In this document: positions 34,911 to 43,449 of the stretch, in pieces | How positions within the stretch are numbered: position 1 is the stretch's first letter | How the letters are laid out: every line of letters begins with the position of its first letter | Position numbers and translations under genes: made by a program | Assembly: GCF_019800005.1 (NCBI RefSeq) | Contig: NZ_JABGCL010000010.1 | Location: forward strand, 143,728 to 207,727 | Origin: Geminicoccus harenae | GTDB taxonomy: Bacteria > Pseudomonadota > Alphaproteobacteria > Geminicoccales > Geminicoccaceae | Reading direction: 5' to 3' | DNA length: 64,000 nucleotides | The notes under the pieces: generated by a model | The model's input: only the letters and a program-made list of their open reading frames with translations | Databases searched by the model: none | What the model was told of the DNA's origin: nothing

Positions 34911-35785
34911 TCGCTCCCGAACAGGTCGGACGGCAGGGCGCGGGTGATCGCCAGGATCAGCACGGCCGAGATCAGCACCACGATGAAGGCCACCGCGGAG
35001 CCGGCACCGAAATCATACATGGAGAAGCTTTCCCGCCAGATCTGGAAGGACAGCAGCGTCGTGGCCGTGCCCGGCCCGCCGCCGGTCATGGCATAGACTA
35101 GGTCGTAGCTCGTGAACGCGGTGAGTGCGTTGTAGACGATCAGCACCACGATCATCGCCTTGATCTCGGGAAAGATCACGTACCAGAAGCGCCGCCACGA
35201 GCTCTTGCAGTCGATGGCGGCAGCTTCCAGCGTTTCCGGGTTGATCGCGGCGAGCGCCGCCATCACCAGCACCACGGTGAACGGGATCTGCGTCCAGACA
35301 TGGGCGACCACCACCGAGACGAAGGCCAGGCGCGGCGAGGTGAGCCAGCCGATCGAGCCCTCGATCAGATGGAGGTCGCGCAGGAGCCCGTTCAGCACGC
35401 CGAAGCTCGGGTGGAACACCCAGATCCACAGGACGGCACTGATCGCACCCGGCAGCACCCAGGGCAGCAGCACGATCGAGCGCACCACCTGCACGCCGAA
35501 GAAGCGGCGGCGCAGGAACAGGGCGATCAGCGTGCCCAGCACCACCACCAGGGGCGCTGCCGCCGCCGTGAAGACCAGCGAGTTGGTCAGCGCGTCCTGG
35601 AAGTAGTTGCTCTGGATGACCCGCAGATAGTTGTCGAGGCCGACGAACGGCTCGCCCGGGAACAGCAACATCACCGAATGCAGGCTGGTCCACAGCGCAT
35701 ATGCCACCGGGTAGAGCGTCATCAGCGCCACCGGCAGCAGGGCCGGGAGCAGCCAGAGGGCCGGATAGCGGCGGATCTCCCACAT
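34907..35785 (-). CDS. Maltose-type ABC transporter permease (MalF family)
   Basis: This 292-residue membrane subunit of the CUT1 importer begins WEIRRYPALWLLPALLPVALMTLYPVAYALWTSL, the typical MalF/UgpA-type first helix. The EAA loop is LEAAAIDCKSSWRRFWYVIFPEIK. It starts 16 bases after the binding-protein stop, with no hairpin between, unlike the other importers in the window. Confidence 0.92.
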   Translation of the reverse strand: MWEIRRYPALWLLPALLPVALMTLYPVAYALWTSLHSVMLLFPGEPFVGLDNYLRVIQSNYFQDALTNSLVFTAAAAPLVVVLGTLIALFLRRRFFGVQVVRSIVLLPWVLPGAISAVLWIWVFHPSFGVLNGLLRDLHLIEGSIGWLTSPRLAFVSVVVAHVWTQIPFTVVLVMAALAAINPETLEAAAIDCKSSWRRFWYVIFPEIKAMIVVLIVYNALTAFTSYDLVYAMTGGGPGTATTLLSFQIWRESFSMYDFGAGSAVAFIVVLISAVLILAITRALPSDLFGSE

Positions 35786-35801
35786 GGGGACGGGAGGCTG
35801 G

Positions 35802-37085
35802 TCAGCGGCTGGCGAACTGCTCCTTGAGCTGGTTCCAGCGCTCCGCCCCGTCCTTCATGGTCTGCTCGACGCTGGCCTCGCCGACCATCGCCTTGGCGAG
35901 CAGCGGGCGGAAATAGGCCGACCAGACCGAGCTGAACTCGGTATAGGTGCCGGCACGCGCCCGCTCCGCCTGAGCACCCAGCTCCTTCACGTCCGCCCAC
36001 TTGCCCCAGGCCTCGATCACGTCCTGGTCCTGGAACAAAGGCAGCTGGCCGAAGCCCAGGCCCTTTTCCACCGCCCAGCGCTTGGCGACCGTGTAGGGCT
36101 TGCCGGCCATGAAGTTGACGAGCTTCCAGGCGGCCACCGCGCGCTCCGGATCGTCCGCCGCCTGCCGGGTGATCACGTAGGACTTGGCGAAGCCCAGCGT
36201 GGAATGGGTGGCACCCGGCATCGGGGCCAGGGCGAACTCGCCGGCGCGCGGCTGGTCGGCCACGTTGTTCAGCGCCGCCAGCACGTAGGTATAGACGATC
36301 GTGAAGGCATGCTGCCCCGTATTCATCGCCGGGATGATCTTGGATTCGTGGGTCTCGGCCTGCACCAGGCCCTTGGACCAGGCATCCGCCAGCCAGGCGA
36401 GCTGCTGGTACGCACCGTTCCCCGGGTCGGCGAACAGCGGGTTCAGCTCCGCGTCGAACAGCTCGGCACCGCGGCCATAGGCCTGCGCCACGAAGGCATC
36501 GTAGAAGTTCGGCAGCTCCTGGTTGTACTCGTAGACGATCGGCTTATCCATGCCGCCCGCCTTCAGCTTCTCGGCCGCGGCCGTGACCTCCTCCCAGGTG
36601 GTCGGGACGGCGATGCCGGCATCCGCCAGGATCTTCTTGTTGTAGATGAACGAGATCGTGTCGGCGTAGTAGGGCAGGCCGTAGATCTTGCCGTCATAGG
36701 TGACGTCGGTGCGGGCAAAGCCGGCGACGTCGGCCGCCAGCGCCTCGATCTCCTCCTTGGGCGCCACGTCTTCCAGGGGTGCGATGAAGCCGGCCGAGCC
36801 CCAGGCCGGCAACCAATCCTGACCGCCATAGACCACGTCGGTCGGCGTGTTGCCGCGGATGCGCAGGATCAGGCTGTCCTGGTAGTCCGGCCAGGTATAG
36901 TCGGTCAGGTTGACCTTGATGCCGGGATTTTCCGCCTCGAACTGCCGGATATTGTCCTGGATGGTTTCCAGCGAATAGTTCCAGACCACGAATTCCAGGG
37001 TGACGTCCTGGGCCTGGCCCGGCTGGGCGGCCATGAAGCTGCCGGCGAGCAGCGTGGCGGCGGCGAGCACTGTCCTGCGCTTCAT
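35802..37085 (-). CDS. Extracellular sugar-binding protein of maltose-type ABC importer
   Basis: This periplasmic receptor (427 residues) has a signal peptide (KRRTVLAAATLLAGSFMAAQPGQAQ). Family 1 features include TLEFVVWNYSLETIQDNIRQFEAENPGIKV, the sugar-site region YGLPYYADTISFIYNKKIL and AWKLVNFMAGKPY. GGGAGG precedes the ATG at 37085; the open frame extends upstream but crosses the promoter. It is first in its operon, behind a palindromic operator shared with the creatininase gene. Confidence 0.93.
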   Translation of the reverse strand: MKRRTVLAAATLLAGSFMAAQPGQAQDVTLEFVVWNYSLETIQDNIRQFEAENPGIKVNLTDYTWPDYQDSLILRIRGNTPTDVVYGGQDWLPAWGSAGFIAPLEDVAPKEEIEALAADVAGFARTDVTYDGKIYGLPYYADTISFIYNKKILADAGIAVPTTWEEVTAAAEKLKAGGMDKPIVYEYNQELPNFYDAFVAQAYGRGAELFDAELNPLFADPGNGAYQQLAWLADAWSKGLVQAETHESKIIPAMNTGQHAFTIVYTYVLAALNNVADQPRAGEFALAPMPGATHSTLGFAKSYVITRQAADDPERAVAAWKLVNFMAGKPYTVAKRWAVEKGLGFGQLPLFQDQDVIEAWGKWADVKELGAQAERARAGTYTEFSSVWSAYFRPLLAKAMVGEASVEQTMKDGAERWNQLKEQFASR

Positions 37086-37124
37086 CGTTCTTACCTCCCG
37101 GCCAGCACCCTGTCCCGGCGCCGG

Positions 37125-37186
37125 CGACCAATTGGTCGTTGACATCGGAGCTACCCGACGAAACCCTACCGACCAATCCCGACCAG
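37125..37186. promoter_or_regulatory. Divergent promoter region with GACCA-type operator repeats
   Basis: CGACCAATTGGTCG (37125-37138) is a perfect 14-bp palindrome, and CGACCA recurs at 37170-37175 and, without the final A match to the palindrome context, at 37180-37185. On the plus strand a consensus -35 TTGACA (37139-37144) abuts the palindrome. On the minus strand TTGTCA near 37192 lies upstream of the two single copies. The GntR/FadR-type protein encoded at 39055 is the likely binder, since members of its subfamily bind TTGGT/ACCAA arms (family knowledge). Confidence 0.55.
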
Positions 37187-37259
37187 TGACAACCGCATTT
37201 GTCATGTCCCGTCGGTCGACGGTGCCGGGATGGGTGCCGGCATCCGGGCAGGAGGCGAG

Positions 37260-38042
37260 ATGCGCTTGGAGGAACTGACAGCGCCGGACGTGGCGGCCCT
37301 CGACCGCGACGCGTCCGTCCTGGTGCTGCCGCTGGGCTCGGTCGAGCAGCACGGCCGGCACATGCCGCTCGGCACCGATACGATCCTGGCGCACGGCTTG
37401 GCACTGGCTGCCGCGGAGCGCTCGAGCGGGTCGGTCGTGGTGCTGCCACCGCCCTGGTACGGTTTCTCCGCCCATCACATGGGCTTTGCCGGCAGCATCA
37501 CGCTGCGCGCCGAGACGCTGATGGCACTGGCCGAGGACGTGGTGGGCTCGATGGTGGCGCACGGCTTCAGGCGGGTGCTGATCGTCAACGGCCATGGCGG
37601 CAATGGCGGCGTGATCGACGTGCTGGCCGCTACGCTCGGCCACCGCCATCATGGCCGGGCCCGGATCGCGGCACTCACCTACTTCCTGCTCGCGCGCGAC
37701 GCGATCGCCCGCCTGCGTCGCTCCAGGCCGGGGGGAATGGGCCATGCCTGCGAGTTCGAGACCGCGATGATGCTGCACCTGCGCCCGGAGCTGGTGCGGA
37801 TGGAGGAGGCCTCCACCACCTATCCGGACCCGGGCTCGCGCTACCTCACGACCGATCTGCTGGGTGGTTCGCCAGTGCGCACCTATCACGACTTCGCCGA
37901 CCTCTCGCCCACCGGCACGCTGGGCGACCCGGCGCTCGCCACGCCTGAGGCGGGCAGCGCCTTCTTCGACGCTTCCGCCGGTGAGCTCGCCGCCTTCATC
38001 GACGACTTCCGAGGCTGGGCGATGCCGGAGGGGGTGCGATGA
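37260..38042 (+). CDS. Creatininase family amidohydrolase-like protein
   Basis: This 260-residue metal-dependent hydrolase of the creatininase fold has metal-site residues in SVEQHGRHMPLGTD (Glu29, His31, Asp40) and in the segments LIVNGHGGNGG and GHACEFETAMML. Besides creatininase, the family includes FAPy deformylase, mycofactocin peptidase and the 3-dehydro-scyllo-inosose hydrolase IolN. Next to a sugar importer and a MocA-like dehydrogenase, a carbon-ring or lactam hydrolase of a sugar derivative is more likely than creatinine use (inference). GGAGG fixes the start at 37260. It overlaps the MocA-like gene by four bases. Confidence 0.88.
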   Translation: MRLEELTAPDVAALDRDASVLVLPLGSVEQHGRHMPLGTDTILAHGLALAAAERSSGSVVVLPPPWYGFSAHHMGFAGSITLRAETLMALAEDVVGSMVAHGFRRVLIVNGHGGNGGVIDVLAATLGHRHHGRARIAALTYFLLARDAIARLRRSRPGGMGHACEFETAMMLHLRPELVRMEEASTTYPDPGSRYLTTDLLGGSPVRTYHDFADLSPTGTLGDPALATPEAGSAFFDASAGELAAFIDDFRGWAMPEGVR

Positions 38043-39040
38043 GCGCCGTTCTCAGGGTCGGCGTGATCGGCCTGGGCTTCTTCGGCGCGCGCCATGCCGC
38101 CATCCACGCCACGCACCCGTCGGCCAGGCTGGTCGGCATCTGCGATCGCGACCCGCAGGCCCTGCGCACGGTGGGGTCACGGACCGGGGCACGCTGCTTC
38201 TCCGATTTCCACGAGCTGCTGGCGCTGCCCGACCTGGATGCGGTCAGCATCTGCCTGCCCGACCGGCAGCACGAGGCCGCCGCGGTTGCGGCCGCCAGGG
38301 CGGGCAAGGCGATCCTCCTGGAAAAGCCGCTGGCCCACGACGCGGCGGCGGCGAAGCGGATCGTGGCGGCCGTGGAAGCGGCGGGGGTGCGCCTGATGGT
38401 CGGGCACATCCTGCGCTTCGACCCGCGCTACGTGCAGCTCTTCCAGGCCTCGGGACCCGAGCGGCTCGGCACGCCGATCCATCTGCGCGCCAAGCGCAAC
38501 AGCACCCGCGCCACCGCCCAGCGCCTGGGTGCCGCCAGCTCGATCCTGTTCTACATGGGCGTGCACGACGTGGACGCGATGCAGTGGCTGGCGCGCTCCA
38601 GGATCACCCGCGTCTATGCCCAGAAATGCGAGATGCTCGGCACCGGCAACGAGGACGTCCTCTATGCCGTGGTCAACTTCGAGAACGGGGCGATCGGCAG
38701 CATCGACTATAGCTGGGCCTGGCCGGACGGCCTGATGAACGGCTTCCGCTCGGCCATGGAGGTCGTGGGCACCAGGTCCGCCGCCTATGTCGATACGAGC
38801 GACCAGGGTTTCTACGTGGTGGGGCAGGATGGGACCAGCGGCGGCGATACCCATCTCTGGCCGGAGATCAACGGCCGCATCGTCGGCGACCTCGCCGACG
38901 AGCTCGACCATTTCATCCAGGCGACGCTGACCGGCCGGCCCTATCTGCAGCATCACCAGGAGGCGCTGGACGCCATTCCGGTGCTGGACGCGCTGGTGGC
39001 ATCCGCACAAAGCGGCCAGCCGGTCGACGTGATCCGCTGA
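38039..39040 (+). CDS. Gfo/Idh/MocA family oxidoreductase
   Basis: This NAD(P)-dependent sugar or cyclitol dehydrogenase has 333 residues. The N-terminal Rossmann motif is VGVIGLGFFGARHA, the family motif ILLEKPLAHD (catalytic Lys), and the C-terminal sheet domain includes GVHDVDAMQWLA with the active-site Asp/His region. GGAGGGGG precedes the ATG. It is coupled to the creatininase-like gene, suggesting sequential steps: oxidation, then hydrolysis of the imported compound. Confidence 0.92.
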   Translation: MSAVLRVGVIGLGFFGARHAAIHATHPSARLVGICDRDPQALRTVGSRTGARCFSDFHELLALPDLDAVSICLPDRQHEAAAVAAARAGKAILLEKPLAHDAAAAKRIVAAVEAAGVRLMVGHILRFDPRYVQLFQASGPERLGTPIHLRAKRNSTRATAQRLGAASSILFYMGVHDVDAMQWLARSRITRVYAQKCEMLGTGNEDVLYAVVNFENGAIGSIDYSWAWPDGLMNGFRSAMEVVGTRSAAYVDTSDQGFYVVGQDGTSGGDTHLWPEINGRIVGDLADELDHFIQATLTGRPYLQHHQEALDAIPVLDALVASAQSGQPVDVIR

Positions 39041-39054
39041 ACGGCCCCCGGACC

Positions 39055-39807
39055 TTGCCCGCCCCGCCACTCCAGGAGCCTGCCAATCAGCCAGCCACCG
39101 CGCGGGTGCCGCCGCACGAGCGGCCCACGCCGGCCCTGATCTACCGGGCGCTGCTGCGCGGCATCCGCGACGGCTCGCTGCCGCCCGGCGCCCGCCTGCC
39201 CAACGAGCGCGACCTGGCACACCGGTTCGGCACCGGCCGCACCGCCGTGCGGGCAGCCCTCGCCATGATGGAGCGGCAGGGCCTGGTGCTGCGCCGGGTC
39301 GGCAGCGGCACCTTCCTGGCGGACGACGTGGACCGGGTGTTCGTCCGCATGGACCAGACCGATGCGCCGGAGCACCAGGACGTACCGAGCCTGGCAGAGA
39401 TCGCAGAAGGGCGGCTCCTGTTCGAGCCGGCCATGATGCATCTGGTGGTGGGCCGGGCCGAGGAGCCTGAGCTCCAAGCGATGCGCCAGAGCCTCCAGCG
39501 CATCCAGGCGGCGGCGAGCTGGCTGGACTTCAAGGAAAGCATCTACGCCCTGCACCGGCAGATCTTCGCCAGCACCAAGAACCGCTTTCTGGTGCAGGTG
39601 ATGGACAGCATCCTGGCGGACCGGCGCGAGGTCGATTTCGACGGGCAGGATGTCGGCCGGCAGCCGCCGGCACCGGTGCGCGAGCAGACTCATGGGGAAC
39701 TGAAGGCGATCGTCGACGCGATCGCCACCCGCGACGCACCCCGCGCCGAGCGCTTGGTCGCCGATCACCTGACCCGCATGCTGGCGACGATCAACATCTG
39801 GCGGTGA
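39055..39807 (+). CDS. GntR family regulator (FadR/FCD type)
   Basis: This probable regulator of the creatininase/MocA/ABC region has 250 residues with a TTG start. The GntR winged helix is at about residues 28-90 (LIYRALLRGIRDGSLPPGARLPNERDLAHRFGTGRTAVRAALAMMERQGLV), followed by an FCD domain with histidines in YALHRQIF and ADHLTRML. No ATG exists before the DNA-binding domain, and no clear Shine-Dalgarno is seen, so the start is uncertain; translation may be coupled to the MocA-like gene 14 bases upstream. It is the third gene of that operon. Confidence 0.87.
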   Translation: MPAPPLQEPANQPATARVPPHERPTPALIYRALLRGIRDGSLPPGARLPNERDLAHRFGTGRTAVRAALAMMERQGLVLRRVGSGTFLADDVDRVFVRMDQTDAPEHQDVPSLAEIAEGRLLFEPAMMHLVVGRAEEPELQAMRQSLQRIQAAASWLDFKESIYALHRQIFASTKNRFLVQVMDSILADRREVDFDGQDVGRQPPAPVREQTHGELKAIVDAIATRDAPRAERLVADHLTRMLATINIWR

Positions 39808-39823
39808 GGCCCAGACCAGCAGC

Positions 39824-40810
39824 TCAGCCGGCCTCCAGCAGGAACAGGGCAGTCTGCTCGTCGGTCACCAGCACGTTGAGGTAGCCGGCCCGCAATGCTG
39901 CCAGCGTCACCGCATGCTTGGCCCGGCCGGTGCCGACCCCGATCGCGAAGGCGCGCTCGCGGCAGGAGGCGAGGTCGGCGCCGATCGTCCGGGCATCCAG
40001 GTCGGGATCGACGATCCGGCCCTCTGCATCGATGTAGCGGCTCAGGATGTCGCCGACGGCACCCTTGGCCTTCAGGTGCTGCACTTCCGCCTCGCCGACG
40101 AAGCCCGACTGCACCAGCACCGAATCGGCCGCAATCGCGCCCAGGCCGAAGCAGATCACCTCGGCCTTCCGGCCGACCTCCAGAACGCCGGCGATGGTCG
40201 GGTCCTGCTCCAGCGCCACCCGGGTCGCGGCCTTGCCCAGGATCGCCGGGACCGGCAGCAGGATGGCGTGGCCGTTGGCGGCACGGGCGAACAGCTCGGC
40301 CACGTTGTTGGTGCGCAGGGGCGAATCGCGCAGGTACATCGCACCGTTCAGCATCACCACCTCCACCCCCTTGTTCCAAAAAGGGGGGAGGCGGCGGGCG
40401 ACGGCGCTCATGGTCCGGCCCCAGGACACGCCGACCAGCTTGTAGCGGTCGAGCCCGGCAAGCAGCCGGCCGGCGGCCTGGGCCACCGTATCCAGCATCA
40501 GCTCGTCGCTGGCATCCGGATCCTGCGGGACGACCACGGCGTCCTTCAGCCCGAAGCGGCGCTGCAGGCGGCTTTCCAGCTCGGGCAGGCGCGGGGTGTG
40601 CGGGACGATCTCGATGCGGACCACGCCGCTCTCGCGCGCATCCGCCAGAAGCCGGCTCGCCTGCCAGCGGGTCAGGCCCAGCTCGGCGGCGATCTCGCCC
40701 ATGGTCATGTCCAGGTGGTAGTAGCGCTTGGCCACCTGGATCATGAGCTGGAGACGCTCGTCCGCCGACAGGTCGCGCAGATGGACGTCGCGCTGGCCGG
40801 CCTCGGCCAT
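39824..40810 (-). CDS. SorC family sugar-binding transcriptional regulator
   Basis: This 328-residue regulator has an N-terminal helix-turn-helix (about residues 25-60: VAKRYYHLDMTMGEIAAELGLTRWQASRLLADARESG) and a sugar-phosphate-binding domain homologous to sugar isomerases (GVSWGRTMSAVARRLP, VLEVGRKAEVICFGLGAI, AIGVGTGRAKHAVTLAALRAGYL). SorC-type regulators (SorC, EryD, LsrR) respond to phosphorylated sugars made by a kinase in the same operon. Its start shares a base with the kinase stop (TGATG), consistent with that logic. It is the last gene of the deoC-to-SorC run. Confidence 0.92.
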   Translation of the reverse strand: MAEAGQRDVHLRDLSADERLQLMIQVAKRYYHLDMTMGEIAAELGLTRWQASRLLADARESGVVRIEIVPHTPRLPELESRLQRRFGLKDAVVVPQDPDASDELMLDTVAQAAGRLLAGLDRYKLVGVSWGRTMSAVARRLPPFWNKGVEVVMLNGAMYLRDSPLRTNNVAELFARAANGHAILLPVPAILGKAATRVALEQDPTIAGVLEVGRKAEVICFGLGAIAADSVLVQSGFVGEAEVQHLKAKGAVGDILSRYIDAEGRIVDPDLDARTIGADLASCRERAFAIGVGTGRAKHAVTLAALRAGYLNVLVTDEQTALFLLEAG

Positions 40811-42327
40811 CAGCCGGGCCGCTGGCGCTGCCGGGCCGCCAGGCGCCGTGACAACGGGGCCAGCAGCCGGGTCGCCTCCAGATAGTCCTCCAGCAGCTCC
40901 GCATAGCGGGCATGGGCGCCGGGCTCGGGCTCGATCGTGGCGGTGGACGGGGCCACGGCATCGGCCGCAGCGAACAGATCCGGCAACAGCCCGGCCCCGG
41001 TGGCGGCACAGGCGGCAGCACCCAGGATCGAGAGGTTGGTGTCGGTGGCGAGCTGCACCGGCATGCCGATCGCATCGACGGTTGCCTGGAGCCAGAGCCG
41101 GTTCTTGGCAAAGCCGCCGGCACTCACCACCCGCCGGCAGGAGATGCCCAATTCGTTCATCCGGCGCAGCACGTTGGCCGAACCCAGCGCCACGCCTTCG
41201 ACTGCCGAGCGGTAGAGGGCCACGCGGTCGTGGCCGAGCGAGAGGCCCAGCACGGTGCCGCGCAGATGCGGGTCCCGGTAGGGCGTCCGGTTGCCCATGA
41301 AATAGTCGAGGGTCAGCAGGCCGGTGCTGCCGACCTCCATGGCGGCGGCTTCCCGCACCAGATCCTTGAGGCCGGCATCGTCAAGCCGGAACATGTCCTT
41401 CGCGAACCAGGACAGCACCGAGCCGGCCGAGACCTGGCCGGCCTCGACCAGCCAGTGGTCGTCGACCAGCGCATGGGGGTAGGGCCCCCAGAAGCCGGAC
41501 ACGTCCTGCTCTCGGCCGAGCTGGAAGAGCTGCACCACCGAGGTGCCGCCGATCATCAGCATCTCGCCGGGTGCCATGGTGTTCGCACCGACCATGCCGA
41601 CATGGGCGTCGATCCCGCCCTGGGCCAGGACCGGCTGGTTGCGCAGGCCCAGATGCTCCATGGCGGCGGCACTGATCGGCCCGATCGTCCCGCCCACCGG
41701 CACGATCTCCGGCGGGAGCTTCTCCGGCAGGTCCGGGATGCCCAGTGCGGCATACAGGTCAGGGTGGAAGCGGCGCTGGACCGAGTCGTAGTTCCACTTG
41801 CAGGTGGCGTTCATGCGCGAGCCGACCCAGCGGCCGGACAGCATGAAGTTCACCCAGTCCAGGCACTCGCAGACGATCCCCGCCTGCCGGTAGGTGTCGG
41901 GCTCGTGCTCGTTCAGCCACATGGCCTTGGGCACCAGCCATTCGGCGGCATCGCTGCCGCCGGCATAGGCCAGGACCGGATGATCCAGCTCTGCGGTGCG
42001 GTCGGCCTGCTCGGCGGCGCGGCAGTCCATCCAGAGCAGGGCCGGGCGCAGCGGCGTGCCGTCCTTGCGGCAGGCCACCACGGTGGAGGCGGTGGTGGCG
42101 GCACAGATCCCGGCGACCTCGGGCTGGCCCAGCTCGCGCAGGAAGCCGCGCGTGGCCGCCCCTGCCGCCGCCCACCATTCGGCCGGCGACTGCTCGGCCC
42201 AGCCGGCATGCGGATAGGTGGTGGCGTATGGCGCCTCGCGGTCGGCCAGCATCCGCCGCCCGTCCAGGTCGAACAGGCCGACCCGCACGCCGCCCGTGCC
42301 GAAGTCCAGGCCCAGCAGCAACGCCAT
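40810..42327 (-). CDS. FGGY family carbohydrate kinase
   Basis: This 505-residue sugar or polyol kinase opens with LLGLDFGTGGVRVGLFD (phosphate-binding loop) and carries the catalytic Asp region LAQGGIDAHVGMVGANT and the signature end RVVSAGGFAKNRLWLQATVDAIGMPV. FGGY members phosphorylate xylulose, ribulose, erythritol, glycerol or AI-2. MGNRTPYRDPHLRGTVLGLSLGH resembles ribulokinase/xylulokinase-like groups. With the preceding zinc dehydrogenase, a ketopentose or ketohexose is the likely substrate. It is encoded between the dehydrogenase and the SorC regulator. Confidence 0.92.
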   Translation of the reverse strand: MALLLGLDFGTGGVRVGLFDLDGRRMLADREAPYATTYPHAGWAEQSPAEWWAAAGAATRGFLRELGQPEVAGICAATTASTVVACRKDGTPLRPALLWMDCRAAEQADRTAELDHPVLAYAGGSDAAEWLVPKAMWLNEHEPDTYRQAGIVCECLDWVNFMLSGRWVGSRMNATCKWNYDSVQRRFHPDLYAALGIPDLPEKLPPEIVPVGGTIGPISAAAMEHLGLRNQPVLAQGGIDAHVGMVGANTMAPGEMLMIGGTSVVQLFQLGREQDVSGFWGPYPHALVDDHWLVEAGQVSAGSVLSWFAKDMFRLDDAGLKDLVREAAAMEVGSTGLLTLDYFMGNRTPYRDPHLRGTVLGLSLGHDRVALYRSAVEGVALGSANVLRRMNELGISCRRVVSAGGFAKNRLWLQATVDAIGMPVQLATDTNLSILGAAACAATGAGLLPDLFAAADAVAPSTATIEPEPGAHARYAELLEDYLEATRLLAPLSRRLAARQRQRPG

Positions 42328-42349
42328 CCCCTCTGCCCCCTCGCCGGCC

Positions 42350-43366
42350 TTACGGCCGGAACATGATCTTGGAGAAGAACTCGCCGCCGGCCTTGATCTT
42401 GCCGAACATGCCGGGCAGCTCGTCCAGCTTCAGCTCATGGGTGATCATGAACTCCCAGCGCAGCGCACCGGAGGCCAGGTAGTCGAGCGTGACGGTCCAT
42501 TGCGGGCCGGGATAGGGCGCGCCGAACGAGTTCCAGGCACCATGCAGGCTCACCTCCTGGCGCAGGAAGTGCTGGAAGGTCTTGTTGTCCAGGGTGACGT
42601 CGCCCACCGGGATGCCGATGAACACGACATGGCCGCCGGGTGCCGCCAAGTTGGCGGCGAAGTTGATCGAGGACGGGTGGCCGGCGGCCTCCACGATCAG
42701 GTCGCACTTCAGATCCTGCGGCACCGCGTCGGTGACCAGGAAGGTGTGGGAAGCACCGGCCTCGCGGGCCTGCTCCAGCTTCCGTTCGGACACGTCCACC
42801 GCGACGATGTCGCGGCAGCCCATCAGCTTCATCCACTGGATCGCGAACAGGCCGATCGGCCCGCAGCCGATCACGCCGCCACGGTCGCCCAGCGTCGGCT
42901 TGGCCTTCCAGATCGCATGGAGCGCGATGGAAGCCGGGTCGGTCATGGCCACGGCGCGCGGGTCGGTGCCGGGCGGAGCCTTCAAGAGGTTGCCGGTGGG
43001 CGCGCAGACATATTCGGCATAGGCGCCGTCGCGGCGGCTGCCGAAATAGTCGTAGTTGCGGCAGCGCGAGAAATTGCCGGTGGCGCACTGGTCGCAGACC
43101 CGGCAGGGCAGCATCGGCGCCACGCCGACCAGGTCGCCCGGGGCGAAGCCTTCCGCACCCTCGCCCAGCTCCACCACCTCGCCGGAGAACTCGTGGCCGC
43201 ACACGATCGGCATGCGGTGCGCACCCTTGATCAGCATGCGCGGGATGTCCGAGCCGCACACGCCCACCGCCGCGACCTTGAGCAGCACCTCGCCCTTGCC
43301 GGGCTTCGGCTTCGGCAGGTCCTCCAGGCGGATGTCGCCCGGCTGGTACATCACGGCAGCAAGCAT
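42350..43366 (-). CDS. Zinc-dependent polyol dehydrogenase (sorbitol/xylitol type)
   Basis: This MDR dehydrogenase has 338 residues. The catalytic zinc site is VGVCGSDIPR with GHEFSGEVVELG. The structural zinc cysteines are in CRVCDQCATGNFSRC. The Rossmann motif is GVIGCGPIGLFAIQW. It is similar to galactitol-1-phosphate, sorbitol and xylitol dehydrogenases. In this operon it would oxidise a polyol taken up by the importer to a ketose for the FGGY kinase. The ATG at 43366 is the only good start. The preceding gap of 83 bases contains a short GCGCGC hairpin near 43397-43414. Confidence 0.91.
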   Translation of the reverse strand: MLAAVMYQPGDIRLEDLPKPKPGKGEVLLKVAAVGVCGSDIPRMLIKGAHRMPIVCGHEFSGEVVELGEGAEGFAPGDLVGVAPMLPCRVCDQCATGNFSRCRNYDYFGSRRDGAYAEYVCAPTGNLLKAPPGTDPRAVAMTDPASIALHAIWKAKPTLGDRGGVIGCGPIGLFAIQWMKLMGCRDIVAVDVSERKLEQAREAGASHTFLVTDAVPQDLKCDLIVEAAGHPSSINFAANLAAPGGHVVFIGIPVGDVTLDNKTFQHFLRQEVSLHGAWNSFGAPYPGPQWTVTLDYLASGALRWEFMITHELKLDELPGMFGKIKAGGEFFSKIMFRP

Positions 43367-43449
43367 GGTCGGTCTTCCGTCTGGTCGTCCTGGAGAGCGC
43401 GCGCTGAAGCGCGCCCTTCCTTGCGAGAGTGGCGAAGCGGGCCGGCAGC

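Noticed and set aside
37260..38042. True creatininase in creatinine degradation
   Set aside because: No creatinase, sarcosine oxidase or related genes are near; the partner is a sugar-type dehydrogenase.
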